A stretch of 64,000 bases of DNA from Leucobacter sp. cx-42 (GCF_014529985.1 NZ_JACVMU010000002.1:62001-126000); one strand, 5' to 3'; positions 1-8,816 are shown, counted from the first letter of the stretch. The notes: generated from the sequence alone by a model not told the origin. Made by a program: numbers and translations.

Positions 1-1
1 C

Positions 2-466
2 GAACAGTTGGATCCAGTCGCCCAGAAACCCACCGATGAGATGCTCGCCAAAGGCATGGACGTCAACCATGGCGAGCAGGCGTTCGGAACAGACAACAGA
101 GATATCTTTATCGGCGATTCCACTCGAGCAGCTATCGCAGAAACCACCCAGATCAGAGCGTGCCAATACGCATTCCATCTGGAGTCGGGAACACGTCTCA
201 TAGCGGCAGAAGTGCCAGACGACGCGCGTGATGCACTCATCGGAGTCATGGAAGCAGACTCCGAGATTACGCAGAGCACCATCGGTAAGGCGAAACTCTT
301 CACGTGGGAGGAGTACGTGCCGGAGGGCCACATGCCCTACCGATTCACGGCACACATTTTCCTCGATAACGCGTGGGTGCTGATCATCACCGGGCAGGAG
401 TTTGAAGAGCAAATCCAGGCAGCCTATGACAGCTTGGTTGCAGCGAATCCTGGGCTTGGCGAGTAG
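2..466 (+). CDS. Hypothetical protein, probably 5'-truncated by the window edge
   Basis: The reading frame is open from the first bases of the window to a TAG stop, so the N-terminus is probably missing; an internal TTG at position 8 is the first possible start seen here. About 150 residues are visible. They are rich in acidic residues and lack an obvious signal peptide or membrane segment. Alternating hydrophobic stretches near the C-terminus (AHIFLDNAWVLIITG) suggest a small alpha/beta fold. I do not recognise a family. It is convergent with the ABC transporter operon, only 27 bases away, so the two share almost no intergenic space. Confidence 0.6.
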   Translation, partial: EQLDPVAQKPTDEMLAKGMDVNHGEQAFGTDNRDIFIGDSTRAAIAETTQIRACQYAFHLESGTRLIAAEVPDDARDALIGVMEADSEITQSTIGKAKLFTWEEYVPEGHMPYRFTAHIFLDNAWVLIITGQEFEEQIQAAYDSLVAANPGLGE

Positions 467-493
467 GCCTCCCGGCCGTACCTGCGCAACGGT

Positions 494-3004
494 TTAGCCC
501 CGCGGCAACACCGGCACTGCTGCAAGCAGCTCTCGACCGTACGCGGTGCGCGGGCCAGCGAAGAACTCTTCGCCGCCGCTCTCGACAATCGCGCCGTTCT
601 GCATCACGAGCGCCCGCGAGCAGATCTCTCGCACAACGGCAAGGTCGTGCGAGACGAAGACCATCGCGAGGCCACGCTCGAGTCGCAACCGTTCGAGCAG
701 CGCAAGAATGCCGGCCTGCACCGAGACGTCAAGGGCACTCGTCGCCTCATCAGCGACGAGCACCTCTGGTTCGACGGCGAGCGCGCGAGCAATTGCGACG
801 CGTTGCCGCTGACCGCCGGAGATCTCATGCGGATAGGCGCCAGCGATGGCACTGTCGAGTCCGACTTCGGCGAGCAGCGAAATGGCACGGGCCCGTGCCT
901 GCGCGCGGTTGAGCCGCTCTCCGGTCTCTCGGCCACGGAGCTGCACTAGCTCAATGAGTACTGAGCCAACGGTGAGCCGAGGGTTGAGCGCGGCAGCGGG
1001 ATCTTGTGGGACGAGCTGCACGTGCGGGTTCGCAGCGCGGATGCGTGCGCGACCGGCCATGCCCGGCTCGATCACCCCGGCAGCGCCGCAGAAGGTCACG
1101 CGCCCAGCGCTCAGCGGCAGCTCCCCGACGAGCGCACGCGCGACGGTCGTCTTTCCGGAGCCTGATTCGCCGACGAGACCAATGACCTCGCCGCATTTGA
1201 GTGCAAAGTTGATGTTGCCCGCGCCGATCTCGGCGCCGTACTTCACGGTGAGGTCGGCGACAGTGAGCACGGTCTCGGCCGCCGGGTCAATCGGCACTGG
1301 CGATGCTGAGCCGTCGGGAACTGCCGCGAGCAGCTCTTGTGTGTAAGCCGCCTGTGGTCGCGAGATGACCTCGGCGAGCGTGCCCTCTTCGACAATGTCA
1401 CCGCCGTACATGACGGCGATCCGGTCACAGACGTCTGCGACGACTGCGAGGTCGTGCGAGACGAAGACGAGCGTGAGGCCGCGTTCACGGCGAAGTTCTG
1501 TGAGCAACGCAAGCACTTCGCGCTGCACGGTGACGTCAAGCGCGGTCGTCGGCTCATCACACAGCAGTACCGCCGGATCGCCCGCGAGCGCAATTGCGAT
1601 CACGATGCGCTGTCGCTGACCGCCGGAAAGCTCGTGCGGGAACGACCGCGCAATGCGGTCTTCGTCTGGGAGCTGCACCGCCGCAAGGAGTTCGCGGGTG
1701 CGGGCTGCCGGATCCGCCGCCCCGGCCGCCTTGCAGGCGGCAAGCACCTGCGAGCCAACGCGCGCGAGCGGATCGAGCGCGGTCGCCGGGTCTTGGAACA
1801 CCATGCCGATCGGCCCACCCACCGACACCTCAATACGATCGGTCGGCAGCTTCGTGTGCATCGCACCAAATTCGACACCGACCGGCAATAGCCCGAGGAT
1901 CGCCCGCAGCGTCAGACTCTTGCCTGAGCCGGACTCCCCCACGATGCCGAGCGCTTCGCCCGCCTGCAGCTCGATGTTGATGCCCGTCGCACCACCAATA
2001 ATCGGGGCACCCGTCGCTGACGATGCCACCCGCAGATCGCGCACTCGCACGTGGCCGCGCGCGACCGGCTCCGACACCACACCTGCGCAGCGGATGGGCG
2101 CGTGCGCTGAGCGGGGCGGAGCCTGCCTGATCCGCATTGCGTCACCGATGCCGTCGCCCAGTAGTGACAGTGAGATACCGGTGATCACCACGGCGAGACC
2201 GGGCAGCGTCGACAGCCACCAGTGCGTCGTCACGAAGGCCTGACCGTCAGCGATCATCGTGCCCCAGTCGGGCGTCGGCGGCTGAATGCCGAGGCCGAGA
2301 TATCCGAGGGTGACGATCGCAACCATGATGAGGATGATCTCGGTCGTCAGCAGCACGATCGCTTGCGGGAGCACGTTCGGCAGAATATGGCGGATCAGCA
2401 CACGCGCATCGCTCAACCCAGCACCGCGGGCTGCCCGCACCCAGCCGAGCTGTCGCTGCGTGGCAGTCATCGCGCGGATCACGCGCGCGTACCCCACCCA
2501 CCCGACTACAGCGAATGCCACGATAATTCCCTTCGGCCCTGCCCCGACCGCGAAGACGAGTGCGATGACCATGACATAGAAGGGGAATGCGATCACGGTG
2601 TCGGTGATGCGCGAGATCACCCAGTCGGTTGCGTGACCGAAGTAGCCGGCGAGCAAGCCAGCGGTAACGCCGATGATGAACGGTGCAATCGCGGCGCCCA
2701 CCGCAATGCCGAGGTCAACCCTGGCCGCGTACAGCACGCGCGAGAGCATGTCGCGGCCGAGCTGGTCGGTGCCGAACCAGTGTTCTGCCGACGGCGGCTG
2801 CAGCCCGGCGCTGAGGTCTTGCGTAACAGGGTCATACGGCGCCAAGGCTGGGGCACAGATCGCAATTGCGATGATGCAGAGTGTGAGCAACGCTCCGGCG
2901 ACAAACGCTGGCGACGCGAGCGCACGCGCTGGGCGCGACTGGCGGGCACGGTGCGGACTCGGTGCGCTCGGCAGACCGGGGCCTGGCAGTGTTTCGTTGT
3001 TCAT
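494..3004 (-). CDS. Fused peptide-type ABC transporter: DppC-like permease plus two DppD/DppF-like ATPases
   Basis: This 836-residue protein combines three proteins usually encoded separately in dipeptide/oligopeptide/nickel importers. Residues about 30-290 are a DppC-type permease with an N-terminal OppC-like segment and an EAA loop near 191-210. Residues about 320-560 are the first ATPase: Walker A GESGSGKS (356-363), signature LSGGQRQR (459-466), Walker B LLCDEP (about 480-485), H-loop His518. Residues about 578-836 are the second: Walker A GESGSGKT (612-619), ISGGQRQR (728-735), Walker B VLVADEA (748-754), His787. All motifs are intact, so both sites should hydrolyse ATP. The start ATG overlaps the stop of the upstream permease gene by 4 bp, indicating translational coupling. 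Permease-ATPase fusions occur in actinobacteria; the triple fusion is less common. The substrate is unknown. Confidence 0.95.
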   Translation of the reverse strand: MNNETLPGPGLPSAPSPHRARQSRPARALASPAFVAGALLTLCIIAIAICAPALAPYDPVTQDLSAGLQPPSAEHWFGTDQLGRDMLSRVLYAARVDLGIAVGAAIAPFIIGVTAGLLAGYFGHATDWVISRITDTVIAFPFYVMVIALVFAVGAGPKGIIVAFAVVGWVGYARVIRAMTATQRQLGWVRAARGAGLSDARVLIRHILPNVLPQAIVLLTTEIILIMVAIVTLGYLGLGIQPPTPDWGTMIADGQAFVTTHWWLSTLPGLAVVITGISLSLLGDGIGDAMRIRQAPPRSAHAPIRCAGVVSEPVARGHVRVRDLRVASSATGAPIIGGATGINIELQAGEALGIVGESGSGKSLTLRAILGLLPVGVEFGAMHTKLPTDRIEVSVGGPIGMVFQDPATALDPLARVGSQVLAACKAAGAADPAARTRELLAAVQLPDEDRIARSFPHELSGGQRQRIVIAIALAGDPAVLLCDEPTTALDVTVQREVLALLTELRRERGLTLVFVSHDLAVVADVCDRIAVMYGGDIVEEGTLAEVISRPQAAYTQELLAAVPDGSASPVPIDPAAETVLTVADLTVKYGAEIGAGNINFALKCGEVIGLVGESGSGKTTVARALVGELPLSAGRVTFCGAAGVIEPGMAGRARIRAANPHVQLVPQDPAAALNPRLTVGSVLIELVQLRGRETGERLNRAQARARAISLLAEVGLDSAIAGAYPHEISGGQRQRVAIARALAVEPEVLVADEATSALDVSVQAGILALLERLRLERGLAMVFVSHDLAVVREICSRALVMQNGAIVESGGEEFFAGPRTAYGRELLAAVPVLPRG

Positions 3005-3963
3005 CGCCGACCTCCTCGAGCCCCTCTCAGGCGCGGATCAATGAGCGCTGACAGCACACCTGCGATGAGACCAATCAGCACGACGAACAGCGCGCAGTAC
3101 AGCGCAATGCCCTGCACGACCGGGAAGTCGCGCGAACTGATCGACTGGAAGAGGAGGGTGCCGAGTCCGTTGATGCCGAACACCTTTTCCACTACGAGGG
3201 TGCCACCGACGAGCGCTGCGGTGTTCACGCTCAGCAGGTTCAGGGTCGGGACCGCGGCGTTCCGCAGGACGTGCTTCCAGGTGATGGTGCGTTCGGGGAT
3301 CCGCGCAACGCGAAGCGTCGTGACAAACTCCATTGACATGGCTTCGAGGAGCTGTGCGCGCAGGGATCGGATCAACGGTGGCGCCATGCCCAGTGCCACG
3401 GCGAGCGCAGGGAGCACGAGACTCCGCAGCGGATCGCCAGGGCCGTTACCGACGCCGCCGACCGGGAACCAGCCTAGGTTCACCGCGAAGACAAGGATGA
3501 GGATGAGGCCGATCCAGAAGAGGGGCATGCCCATCGTGATCGTCGGGAGCACACGCACCACGTGATCGACCGTCTTGCCCTGCCGTTTTGCGGCGGCAAG
3601 CGCGAGCGGCACCGCAATCACCAGTGCGAAGATCACCGCGAGACCGACGATGCCAAAGCTCACGGGGGCTCGGCTCAGCACGAGTTCACGAGTTGGCACC
3701 CCAGTCACGAGCGAGGCGCCGGTGTCGCCCTGCGTAAACAAGTGACCGAGGAATGACAGGTACTGCTGCCAGAGCGGCAGGTTCAGGCCGAGTTCGGCAC
3801 GGAGCGCTGAAAGCTGTTCATCGGTCGCGCGCTCCCCCAGGATCATCACGGCGGGATCGCCTGGCACGATCCGCAATAACAAGAAGACGGCCGTCACGAC
3901 GCCGAACATGACAGGGACAAGGATCGCGAGTGTGCGACCCACCGAACGAAGTCCCTGTTGCAT
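3001..3963 (-). CDS. ABC transporter permease, DppB/OppB family
   Basis: A 320-residue inner-membrane permease with six predicted membrane segments and a C-terminal EAA-type loop (near RVARIPERTITWKHVLRN). The residues VPGDPA near the N-terminus are typical of the DppB/OppB family, where they lie in the first periplasmic loop. An ATG 93 bases farther upstream is in frame, but the segment it adds is not DppB-like; the ATG at 3963, preceded by GAGGG, gives the usual N-terminus (MQQGLRSVGRT). It should pair with the DppC-like part of the downstream fused protein to form the pore. It lies between the solute-binding protein gene and the fusion gene in one minus-strand operon. Confidence 0.92.
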   Translation of the reverse strand: MQQGLRSVGRTLAILVPVMFGVVTAVFLLLRIVPGDPAVMILGERATDEQLSALRAELGLNLPLWQQYLSFLGHLFTQGDTGASLVTGVPTRELVLSRAPVSFGIVGLAVIFALVIAVPLALAAAKRQGKTVDHVVRVLPTITMGMPLFWIGLILILVFAVNLGWFPVGGVGNGPGDPLRSLVLPALAVALGMAPPLIRSLRAQLLEAMSMEFVTTLRVARIPERTITWKHVLRNAAVPTLNLLSVNTAALVGGTLVVEKVFGINGLGTLLFQSISSRDFPVVQGIALYCALFVVLIGLIAGVLSALIDPRLRGARGGRR

Positions 3964-4074
3964 GCCCTCAATCCTATTTTGTTTCGTAGCCGAGTGAGCC
4001 GGGTGGCCGGGCCCTGTGGAGAACAGCGAAAAGGGGCGGATCGCGATCACTCGCAATCCACCCCAGATCTGGGA

Positions 4075-4092
4075 GCCCGCACACGAACGGGC
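4075..4092 (-). promoter_or_regulatory. Small intercistronic hairpin after the solute-binding protein gene
   Basis: GCCCG and CGGGC arms with an 8-nt loop lie between the binding-protein stop and the permease start. There is no T-run. Such hairpins often stabilise the binding-protein part of the message and lower distal expression; that role is inferred. Confidence 0.4.
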
Positions 4093-4138
4093 CCGGTTTC
4101 ACGCGGCAGCACCGCCGCACGTCACGCTTCGCGCGCGA

Positions 4139-5704
4139 TTACTCTGAGAGCCACGCATCCTGGAAGCGGACGCTACCGTTCGGCAGGACGACAAAGTCAT
4201 TTACCTTGCTCGTGGTTCCCTTGAGGTTTGACGCGAAGTACAGCGGGATGTACGGTGCATCGTCTGCGAGGATCTGCTGGATCTCCTCGTAGATCTTCTG
4301 ACGCTCGGGACCGTCAGCGGTCGTCCGGCCCTCGTGCATAAGCTTCGTCACGTCATCGTTCGTGTAGCTCGTCCAGAACGACTGGCTGAAGCCCTCGGGG
4401 TCAGCCTGGAAGGTCACGAGACCGTTGGGGTCGGGTGCGTCCGACTGGCCCGAGTTGATCATCATGTCGTAGTCAAACGCTTTGAAGCGCTCGCGGAAGG
4501 TCGCAATGTCAACCTGATCGATCTCAATCGTGATGCCGATCTTGGCAGCCGACTCCTGAACGATCTGTGCGATCTGGCTGCGCTGCGCGTTGCCACTCGG
4601 GATGAGGAGCTTCGCAGTGAAGCCGTCAGGGTATGCCGAGGCTGCGAGATCCGCCTTCGCCGCATCGACGTCATACGCGAGTGCGACACCGGGATCCGCG
4701 GCCGAATACTCAATGGTCGGCGGGATCAGCGAGGTCGCTGCGTGCGAGGTACCGAAGGTGGTGGCCTTCGCGATGCCCTCGAGGTCGAGGGTCTGCGCGA
4801 TTGCGCGGCGTACATTGCGGTCAGCGAACTCGGGCTTCTTCGTGTTGAAGAAGATCTGCTCGATCGCCCACGAATCACTCTGCGAGAGCGCGGTTGCCGC
4901 GTTCGACTTCACCGACTCGGCGTTCGCTGCGGGAACCTGCTCGATCGCGTCGAGCTGGCCAGCGGTGAGCTGCTGAAGCTGCTGGTTGTCGTCTGCAATG
5001 AACTTGTAGACGAGCGAGTCGATCGCGGGCTTGCCGTCCTGCCAGTAGTGCTCGTTCTTCACGAAGGTGAGATCGCCTGCGGGATCCCACTCGCTCACGA
5101 CGAACGGGCCGGTTCCGACGGGAGCCTTGAAGAATTCCTCTTCGGTCTTGCCACCGAAGTCAGCCGGCGCAATGCCTGCCGCGAAGTTTGCGAGCTCCGA
5201 GAGGAACGGGGTGTACGGCGTATCGAGGGTAATAACGACCTGGTTGTCGCCCTTCGCCACCACGTCAGCAACCGGGGCCGTGAACGCGAGCGGGCCAGGC
5301 ACCTCGATGTGACGCTTGAGCGAGAAGACCACATCGGCCGGAGTGACGTCGGTGCCATCCGAGAACTGCACGCCATCGCGCAGCGTGAAGGTGTAGGTCT
5401 TGCCGTCTTCCGAGATCTCGTGGCTCTCAGCGATCCAATCGACGATCTCGCCGCTCTCGGTGAACGATACGAGCGGTTCGAAGATCTTGTCGATTGCGAA
5501 GGCGTTGTTCGCGGTGATCTGGGTGTGAAGATCGAGGTTGTCCACTGGCGCGAGGCGACCGTAGGTGAGCGTGCCACCGGCGGTGGGGACAGGCTCGGCG
5601 GATCCGGCGCACCCGGTCAGGGTGAGCGCCGCGGCGAGTGCGGCGGCGGGCAGGGCCAGGCCGAGGCGACGCGCAGTGCGGCGAGTAAAGCTTGAACGGT
5701 TCAT
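4139..5704 (-). CDS. ABC transporter solute-binding lipoprotein (SBP_bac_5 family)
   Basis: A 521-residue extracytoplasmic binding protein of the family-5 peptide/nickel type. Residues 1-31 form a lipoprotein signal peptide with a twin-Arg-containing n-region and a lipobox LTGC, so Cys32 is the likely lipidated residue. The mature part shows the family pattern: a YGRLAPVDNLD start, GVQFSDGTDVTPADVVFSL (about residues 110-130), and a C-terminal AYIPLYF segment. It is first in the operon with the two permease/ATPase genes. Ligand cannot be told from sequence; peptides, nickel complexes and glycosides are all used by the family. The upstream Shine-Dalgarno signal is weak. Confidence 0.95.
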   Translation of the reverse strand: MNRSSFTRRTARRLGLALPAAALAAALTLTGCAGSAEPVPTAGGTLTYGRLAPVDNLDLHTQITANNAFAIDKIFEPLVSFTESGEIVDWIAESHEISEDGKTYTFTLRDGVQFSDGTDVTPADVVFSLKRHIEVPGPLAFTAPVADVVAKGDNQVVITLDTPYTPFLSELANFAAGIAPADFGGKTEEEFFKAPVGTGPFVVSEWDPAGDLTFVKNEHYWQDGKPAIDSLVYKFIADDNQQLQQLTAGQLDAIEQVPAANAESVKSNAATALSQSDSWAIEQIFFNTKKPEFADRNVRRAIAQTLDLEGIAKATTFGTSHAATSLIPPTIEYSAADPGVALAYDVDAAKADLAASAYPDGFTAKLLIPSGNAQRSQIAQIVQESAAKIGITIEIDQVDIATFRERFKAFDYDMMINSGQSDAPDPNGLVTFQADPEGFSQSFWTSYTNDDVTKLMHEGRTTADGPERQKIYEEIQQILADDAPYIPLYFASNLKGTTSKVNDFVVLPNGSVRFQDAWLSE

Positions 5705-5776
5705 AGCTCAAAGCTAAGCCTCAACGAATCAGTGGACCAATATTTGGGCTCACGGGTAGACCATCAGCCGATTGGC

Positions 5777-5782
5777 TACAAT
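5777..5782 (+). promoter_or_regulatory. -10 box TACAAT of the YrdB-like gene (leaderless)
   Basis: TACAAT ends 6 nt before a GTG that is followed directly by ATG; no Shine-Dalgarno is present, so the transcript probably starts at the start codon. Confidence 0.5.
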
Positions 5783-5788
5783 TGCGGG

Positions 5789-6187
5789 GTGATGAACGAC
5801 GCAACGAGCAATGAGATGACCCCCGCTGAAGCGACCGCAATCGTGAAGCGCGCGCGTGCCACTGCTGTACTGCAGCTGATTCGTGGCCTGTTCCAGGTGA
5901 TCTCCGTGCTCACCATCACCGTGTGGGGCTTCCTCGCATGGCCGATGCCCGTTGGCATCCTGAGTGGCCTCATCGCCCTCGTCGTTTCGGTGGTCGTCTG
6001 GGCACTCTTCCTGTCCCCGAAGCCGGTACTCCGCACTGACCACTTCGCACAGGCGCTTGTTGAGCTCGTCCTGACTGCGGGTGCAGTGGCAGCAATGCTC
6101 GCCCTCGGCGTGCACTGGGCACTCCCCGTAGCATTCGGCCTTATCGCCGTGGTCATTGGCTACATCGCCTCAGTGCGCACCCGCTAA
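5789..6187 (+). CDS. YrdB/DUF2568-like small membrane protein
   Basis: About 132 residues with four predicted membrane helices: LIRGLFQVISVLTITVWGF, a second at ILSGLIALVVSVVVWALF, and two near the C-terminus. The segment VVWALFLSPKPVLRTDHFAQALVEL resembles the signature of YrdB/DUF2568 proteins (W-x-x-F-x-S-P-K), whose function is unknown. The start is either GTG 5789 or the adjacent ATG 5792; the -10 box just upstream suggests a leaderless transcript. It stands alone, followed by a strong terminator, and is divergent from the ABC operon. Confidence 0.75.
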   Translation: MMNDATSNEMTPAEATAIVKRARATAVLQLIRGLFQVISVLTITVWGFLAWPMPVGILSGLIALVVSVVVWALFLSPKPVLRTDHFAQALVELVLTAGAVAAMLALGVHWALPVAFGLIAVVIGYIASVRTR

Positions 6188-6231
6188 CGTAGCTGCGCGT
6201 GTGGACCCATTGACTCACACGCCGTGATTCT

Positions 6232-6265
6232 TGGTCCGGTACACCTCGGTGTATCGGACCATTTT
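6232..6265 (+). terminator. Rho-independent terminator after the YrdB-like gene
   Basis: Arms TGGTCCGGTACACC and GGTGTATCGGACCA pair almost perfectly around a two-base loop and are followed by TTTTC. A weaker hairpin (GCGTGTG/CACACGC, 6197-6221) lies just before it. Confidence 0.85.
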
Positions 6266-6323
6266 CATAGCTGTTACCGACATGGCGCAAATATGACACT
6301 TGTGCAAAACATTACAAACACTA

Positions 6324-6352
6324 TTGCCCCACCGTTATGCCGTGTGTATGCT
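6324..6352 (+). promoter_or_regulatory. Strong sigma70-type promoter for the candidate small RNA
   Basis: TTGCCC (6324-6329) and TATGCT (6347-6352) are separated by exactly 17 nt. It is one of the best canonical promoters in the window, yet no start codon with a ribosome site follows for 300 nt. Confidence 0.6.
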
Positions 6353-6357
6353 TCTGA

Positions 6358-6590
6358 CATTGCAACTGGAATGAACCGGGTGTTTAACGGGCATGTCCGG
6401 CTCTGCCCACAACTTCATATGCCTGCCGCGAAGGATATCCCGCGGCAGTAACATCGAGCCGTTCCCCAATTCTGCGGCTCGGTGTTTTCCGGTGAGTTTC
6501 TCCCGGGGCGCGGCTGTTCGGACCCCACCCCTATTTGAGTCCAGGCCCGCTGAGAGGCCCGACCATCGTTGGTCGGGCCTCTCTCATTTT
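6358..6590 (+). ncRNA. Candidate small RNA or leader attenuator, about 230 nt
   Basis: The unit runs from a canonical promoter to a strong terminator and has no convincing coding frame. Internal hairpins include CTGCCGCG/CGCGGCAG (6423-6430 with 6441-6448) and CGAGCCG/CGGCTCG with a C-rich 13-nt loop (6455-6461 with 6475-6481); an ACCCCACCCC run follows near 6522-6531. I could not match it to tmRNA, RNase P, SRP RNA or a known riboswitch by eye. It ends 64 nt before the luciferase-like oxidoreductase gene, so it could be either a free-standing sRNA or a terminating leader of that gene. Confidence 0.4.
6552..6590 (+). terminator. Strong terminator ending the candidate small RNA
   Basis: GAGAGGCCCGACCA and TGGTCGGGCCTCTC form a perfect 14-bp stem with a 4-nt loop, followed by TCATTTT. 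Confidence 0.85.
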
Positions 6591-6654
6591 CCGGCCCCAA
6601 GTTGCCAGGACGCCGCACAGGAATATCCGCACACTCGTCGTGGTTGCACTCACT

Positions 6655-7731
6655 ATGAGCGATCACCAGAACCACCTCGCTGATGTCGTACTCGGCCTCG
6701 ATACCTTCGGCGACATCACGAACGACGAAGCAGGCCGTCCACTACATGCCGCACAGGTAATACGTGACGTTGTCGAGCAGGCAGCCCTTGCCGACCGCGT
6801 CGGTGTCGACGCCATCACGGTCGGTGAGCACCACCGCGATGACTTTGCGATTTCATCGCCAGAAATGGTGCTTGCCGCAATTGCCTCGCGCACCGAGCAC
6901 ATTCTGCTTGGCACTGGTGTTACCGTGCTTTCGAGCGACGACCCGGTGCGCGTCTACGAACGCTTTGCAACACTCGATGCTGTGAGCAACGGGCGTGCTG
7001 AGATCATTCTCGGACGCGGATCCTTCACCGAGTCCTTCCCGCTCTTCGGGTTCGACATGAACGACTACGACTCACTCTTCACTGAGAAGCTCGAACTGTT
7101 CTCGCAGCTCCAGAGCGAAGGGCCGATCCACTGGGCCGGCCGCCACCGCAGCTCACTCACCGGCCAGGAAGTCTTCCCGAAGACCGAACACGAGAACGGC
7201 CTGCCCGCCTGGATCGGCGTCGGCGGCAGTCCACACTCGGTGCTTCGCACCGTGCGCATGGGCATCCCCATGATGCTCGCAATCATCGGCGGCGACCCCG
7301 CGCGCTTCGCCCCCTTCGCCAACCTGTATCGCCAGGCCCAGGAGGAGGCAGGCTACGGCACACCAGGCGGACCGGCTCGCATGCCGCTTGGCGTACATTC
7401 GCCAGGCCACGTCGGTGCAACCGATGCGCAGGCGCGCGACGAGCTCTGGGAGCACTTCGCCGCGAACCGCAACCGTATCGGCCGTGAGCGCGGCTGGCCC
7501 GAGACCACCCGTGAGGAGTTCGAGGCAGAGGCCGACAACGGCGCACTGCACGTTGGCTCGCCCGACACGGTCGCCGAGAAGATCGCCAAGACCGTCACCA
7601 CTCTTGGCGCCGATCGTTTCGATCTGAAGTACGCGAACGGCACCATGTCCCACGGCAAGCTCATGGCGAGCATCGAGCTGTACGGCACGCAGGTCATTCC
7701 GCGCGTGCGGGAGATTCTGTCAGCGCAGTAG
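6655..7731 (+). CDS. LLM class flavin-dependent oxidoreductase
   Basis: A 358-residue luciferase-like monooxygenase (bacterial luciferase TIM-barrel fold, FMN/F420 users). Family features include VGVDAITVGEHHRDDFAISSP near residues 40-60, GTGVTVLSSDDPVRVYERFATLD (about 85-107) and RAEIILGRGSF (about 115-125). It resembles the Atu2307/CE1758 subgroup that carries a C-terminal conserved helix. The ATG at 6655 gives the usual N-terminus; an open upstream extension crosses the terminator and is not coding. No clear Shine-Dalgarno precedes it. Substrate is unknown. It is a single gene, tail to tail with the LacI regulator. Confidence 0.9.
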   Translation: MSDHQNHLADVVLGLDTFGDITNDEAGRPLHAAQVIRDVVEQAALADRVGVDAITVGEHHRDDFAISSPEMVLAAIASRTEHILLGTGVTVLSSDDPVRVYERFATLDAVSNGRAEIILGRGSFTESFPLFGFDMNDYDSLFTEKLELFSQLQSEGPIHWAGRHRSSLTGQEVFPKTEHENGLPAWIGVGGSPHSVLRTVRMGIPMMLAIIGGDPARFAPFANLYRQAQEEAGYGTPGGPARMPLGVHSPGHVGATDAQARDELWEHFAANRNRIGRERGWPETTREEFEAEADNGALHVGSPDTVAEKIAKTVTTLGADRFDLKYANGTMSHGKLMASIELYGTQVIPRVREILSAQ

Positions 7732-7763
7732 CGCGCGGTTGACCGGCCCCGCAAGCAGTCGAA

Positions 7764-8726
7764 CTACCGGGGCGCCACGATCCGCGCCTCGTGCAATACC
7801 GATGCTCCGGGCTCGACGGCGCCATTGATGGCTGCGAACAGCAGGTCGGTTGCGACCTGACCGTAGTCACGCGCGCGAAGATCGACGCCGGCCATACCAT
7901 CGTCGCTCGGCCCGAGTGCCATTGAGGCCATAAGCATGGGCGCGGATCCCTGCGCCGCTTGCATCGCCTCAGCCCTGCGTGCGTGTCCCTGGGCGGCCCA
8001 GATCACCGCATCTGCGCCGTCCTCGGCCGCGTGCTGCATGATGTCGAGCATGTCGGCGTCTGCGAGCGCAATCTGGGCGGTGTACAAATGCGGATCGCGC
8101 CCAGTGCGCGCACACCACTGCTCGTATCCGGCGCGCAGCTGCGCACCCCAGAGCGGCTCGCGGTCGGGCAGGAATCCGACCAGCGCCGGTGCCGTGTAGC
8201 CAGCGCTCGCAAGCACCTCGAGGAGGTCTTCAATGAGCTTGCGGTGATCCGCCGCAATCCAGGCAGCCTGACGTTCATGCCCCGGCCCGCGGTACTCCCC
8301 GACGGACACCACCGGTGAGGATCCAGCTGCGGCGAGCGCGGCAGCGAAGGTCTCAGCCGTCGCATCGAGCGCCAGCACACCATCGATCGCCGGGCTCGAC
8401 GACCGCTTCGCGTCGCCGTTTGCGAGCAGCACCAGGTCTTGTCCGAGCGTTGCTGCGCGGGCAGCGACGCCAAACGCGAACTCCATGTAGAACGCGAGTT
8501 CCTGCACATCTTCGGGAATCTGCATGCCGATCGCACCGTGGCGGCCGCCGCGCAACCGCTGTGCGGCACGATTACGCTCGTACCCCATCTCTTCGGCCTT
8601 CGAGAGGACGCGTTCCCGCAGCGTTTCCGACACACGGCCGCTGCCGTGCAGCGCAGAAGAAACTGCGGTTTTTGAAATGCCCAATTCGTGAGCAATATCA
8701 ACGATTGTGACCCCGGACTTCGGCAT
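7764..8726 (-). CDS. LacI family transcriptional regulator
   Basis: A 320-residue repressor with an N-terminal LacI helix-turn-helix (VTIVDIAHELGISKTAVSSAL, residues about 6-26, then SETLRERVLSKAEEMGY) and a hinge at RNRAAQRLRGGR. The rest is a periplasmic-binding-protein-like effector domain ending near AINGAVEPGASVL. It is divergent from the MFS transporter and amidohydrolase genes, so it most likely represses them and senses a substrate of that pathway. An upstream GTG (8732) is in frame, but a TAGACT box 6 nt before ATG 8726 suggests a leaderless start there. Confidence 0.93.
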   Translation of the reverse strand: MPKSGVTIVDIAHELGISKTAVSSALHGSGRVSETLRERVLSKAEEMGYERNRAAQRLRGGRHGAIGMQIPEDVQELAFYMEFAFGVAARAATLGQDLVLLANGDAKRSSSPAIDGVLALDATAETFAAALAAAGSSPVVSVGEYRGPGHERQAAWIAADHRKLIEDLLEVLASAGYTAPALVGFLPDREPLWGAQLRAGYEQWCARTGRDPHLYTAQIALADADMLDIMQHAAEDGADAVIWAAQGHARRAEAMQAAQGSAPMLMASMALGPSDDGMAGVDLRARDYGQVATDLLFAAINGAVEPGASVLHEARIVAPR

Positions 8727-8732
8727 ATCCAC

Positions 8733-8738
8733 AGTCTA
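8733..8738 (-). promoter_or_regulatory. -10 box TAGACT of the LacI regulator (leaderless)
   Basis: TAGACT lies 6 nt before ATG 8726 on the minus strand. An AGGAG farther upstream (8743-8747) could instead serve the GTG at 8732, so the start is not certain. Confidence 0.45.
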
Positions 8739-8776
8739 TGGCTCCTGGCAGGCCGGGAGCGATCCGCATTCCGAGT

Positions 8777-8805
8777 TTGCGTTTTTCGAAATTGCCACGT
8801 AGTTT
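8777..8805 (+). promoter_or_regulatory. Promoter of the MFS-amidohydrolase operon
   Basis: TTGCGT (8777-8782) and TAGTTT (8800-8805) are 17 nt apart. The predicted start point falls next to the GGAACGTTCC palindrome. Confidence 0.5.
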
Positions 8806-8816
8806 CTACTTTTGCT

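Noticed and set aside
6224..6451. Small open frame in the 6.2-6.5 kb gap
   Set aside because: It begins inside a terminator, crosses the strong internal promoter and has no ribosome site; a non-coding RNA is the better reading.
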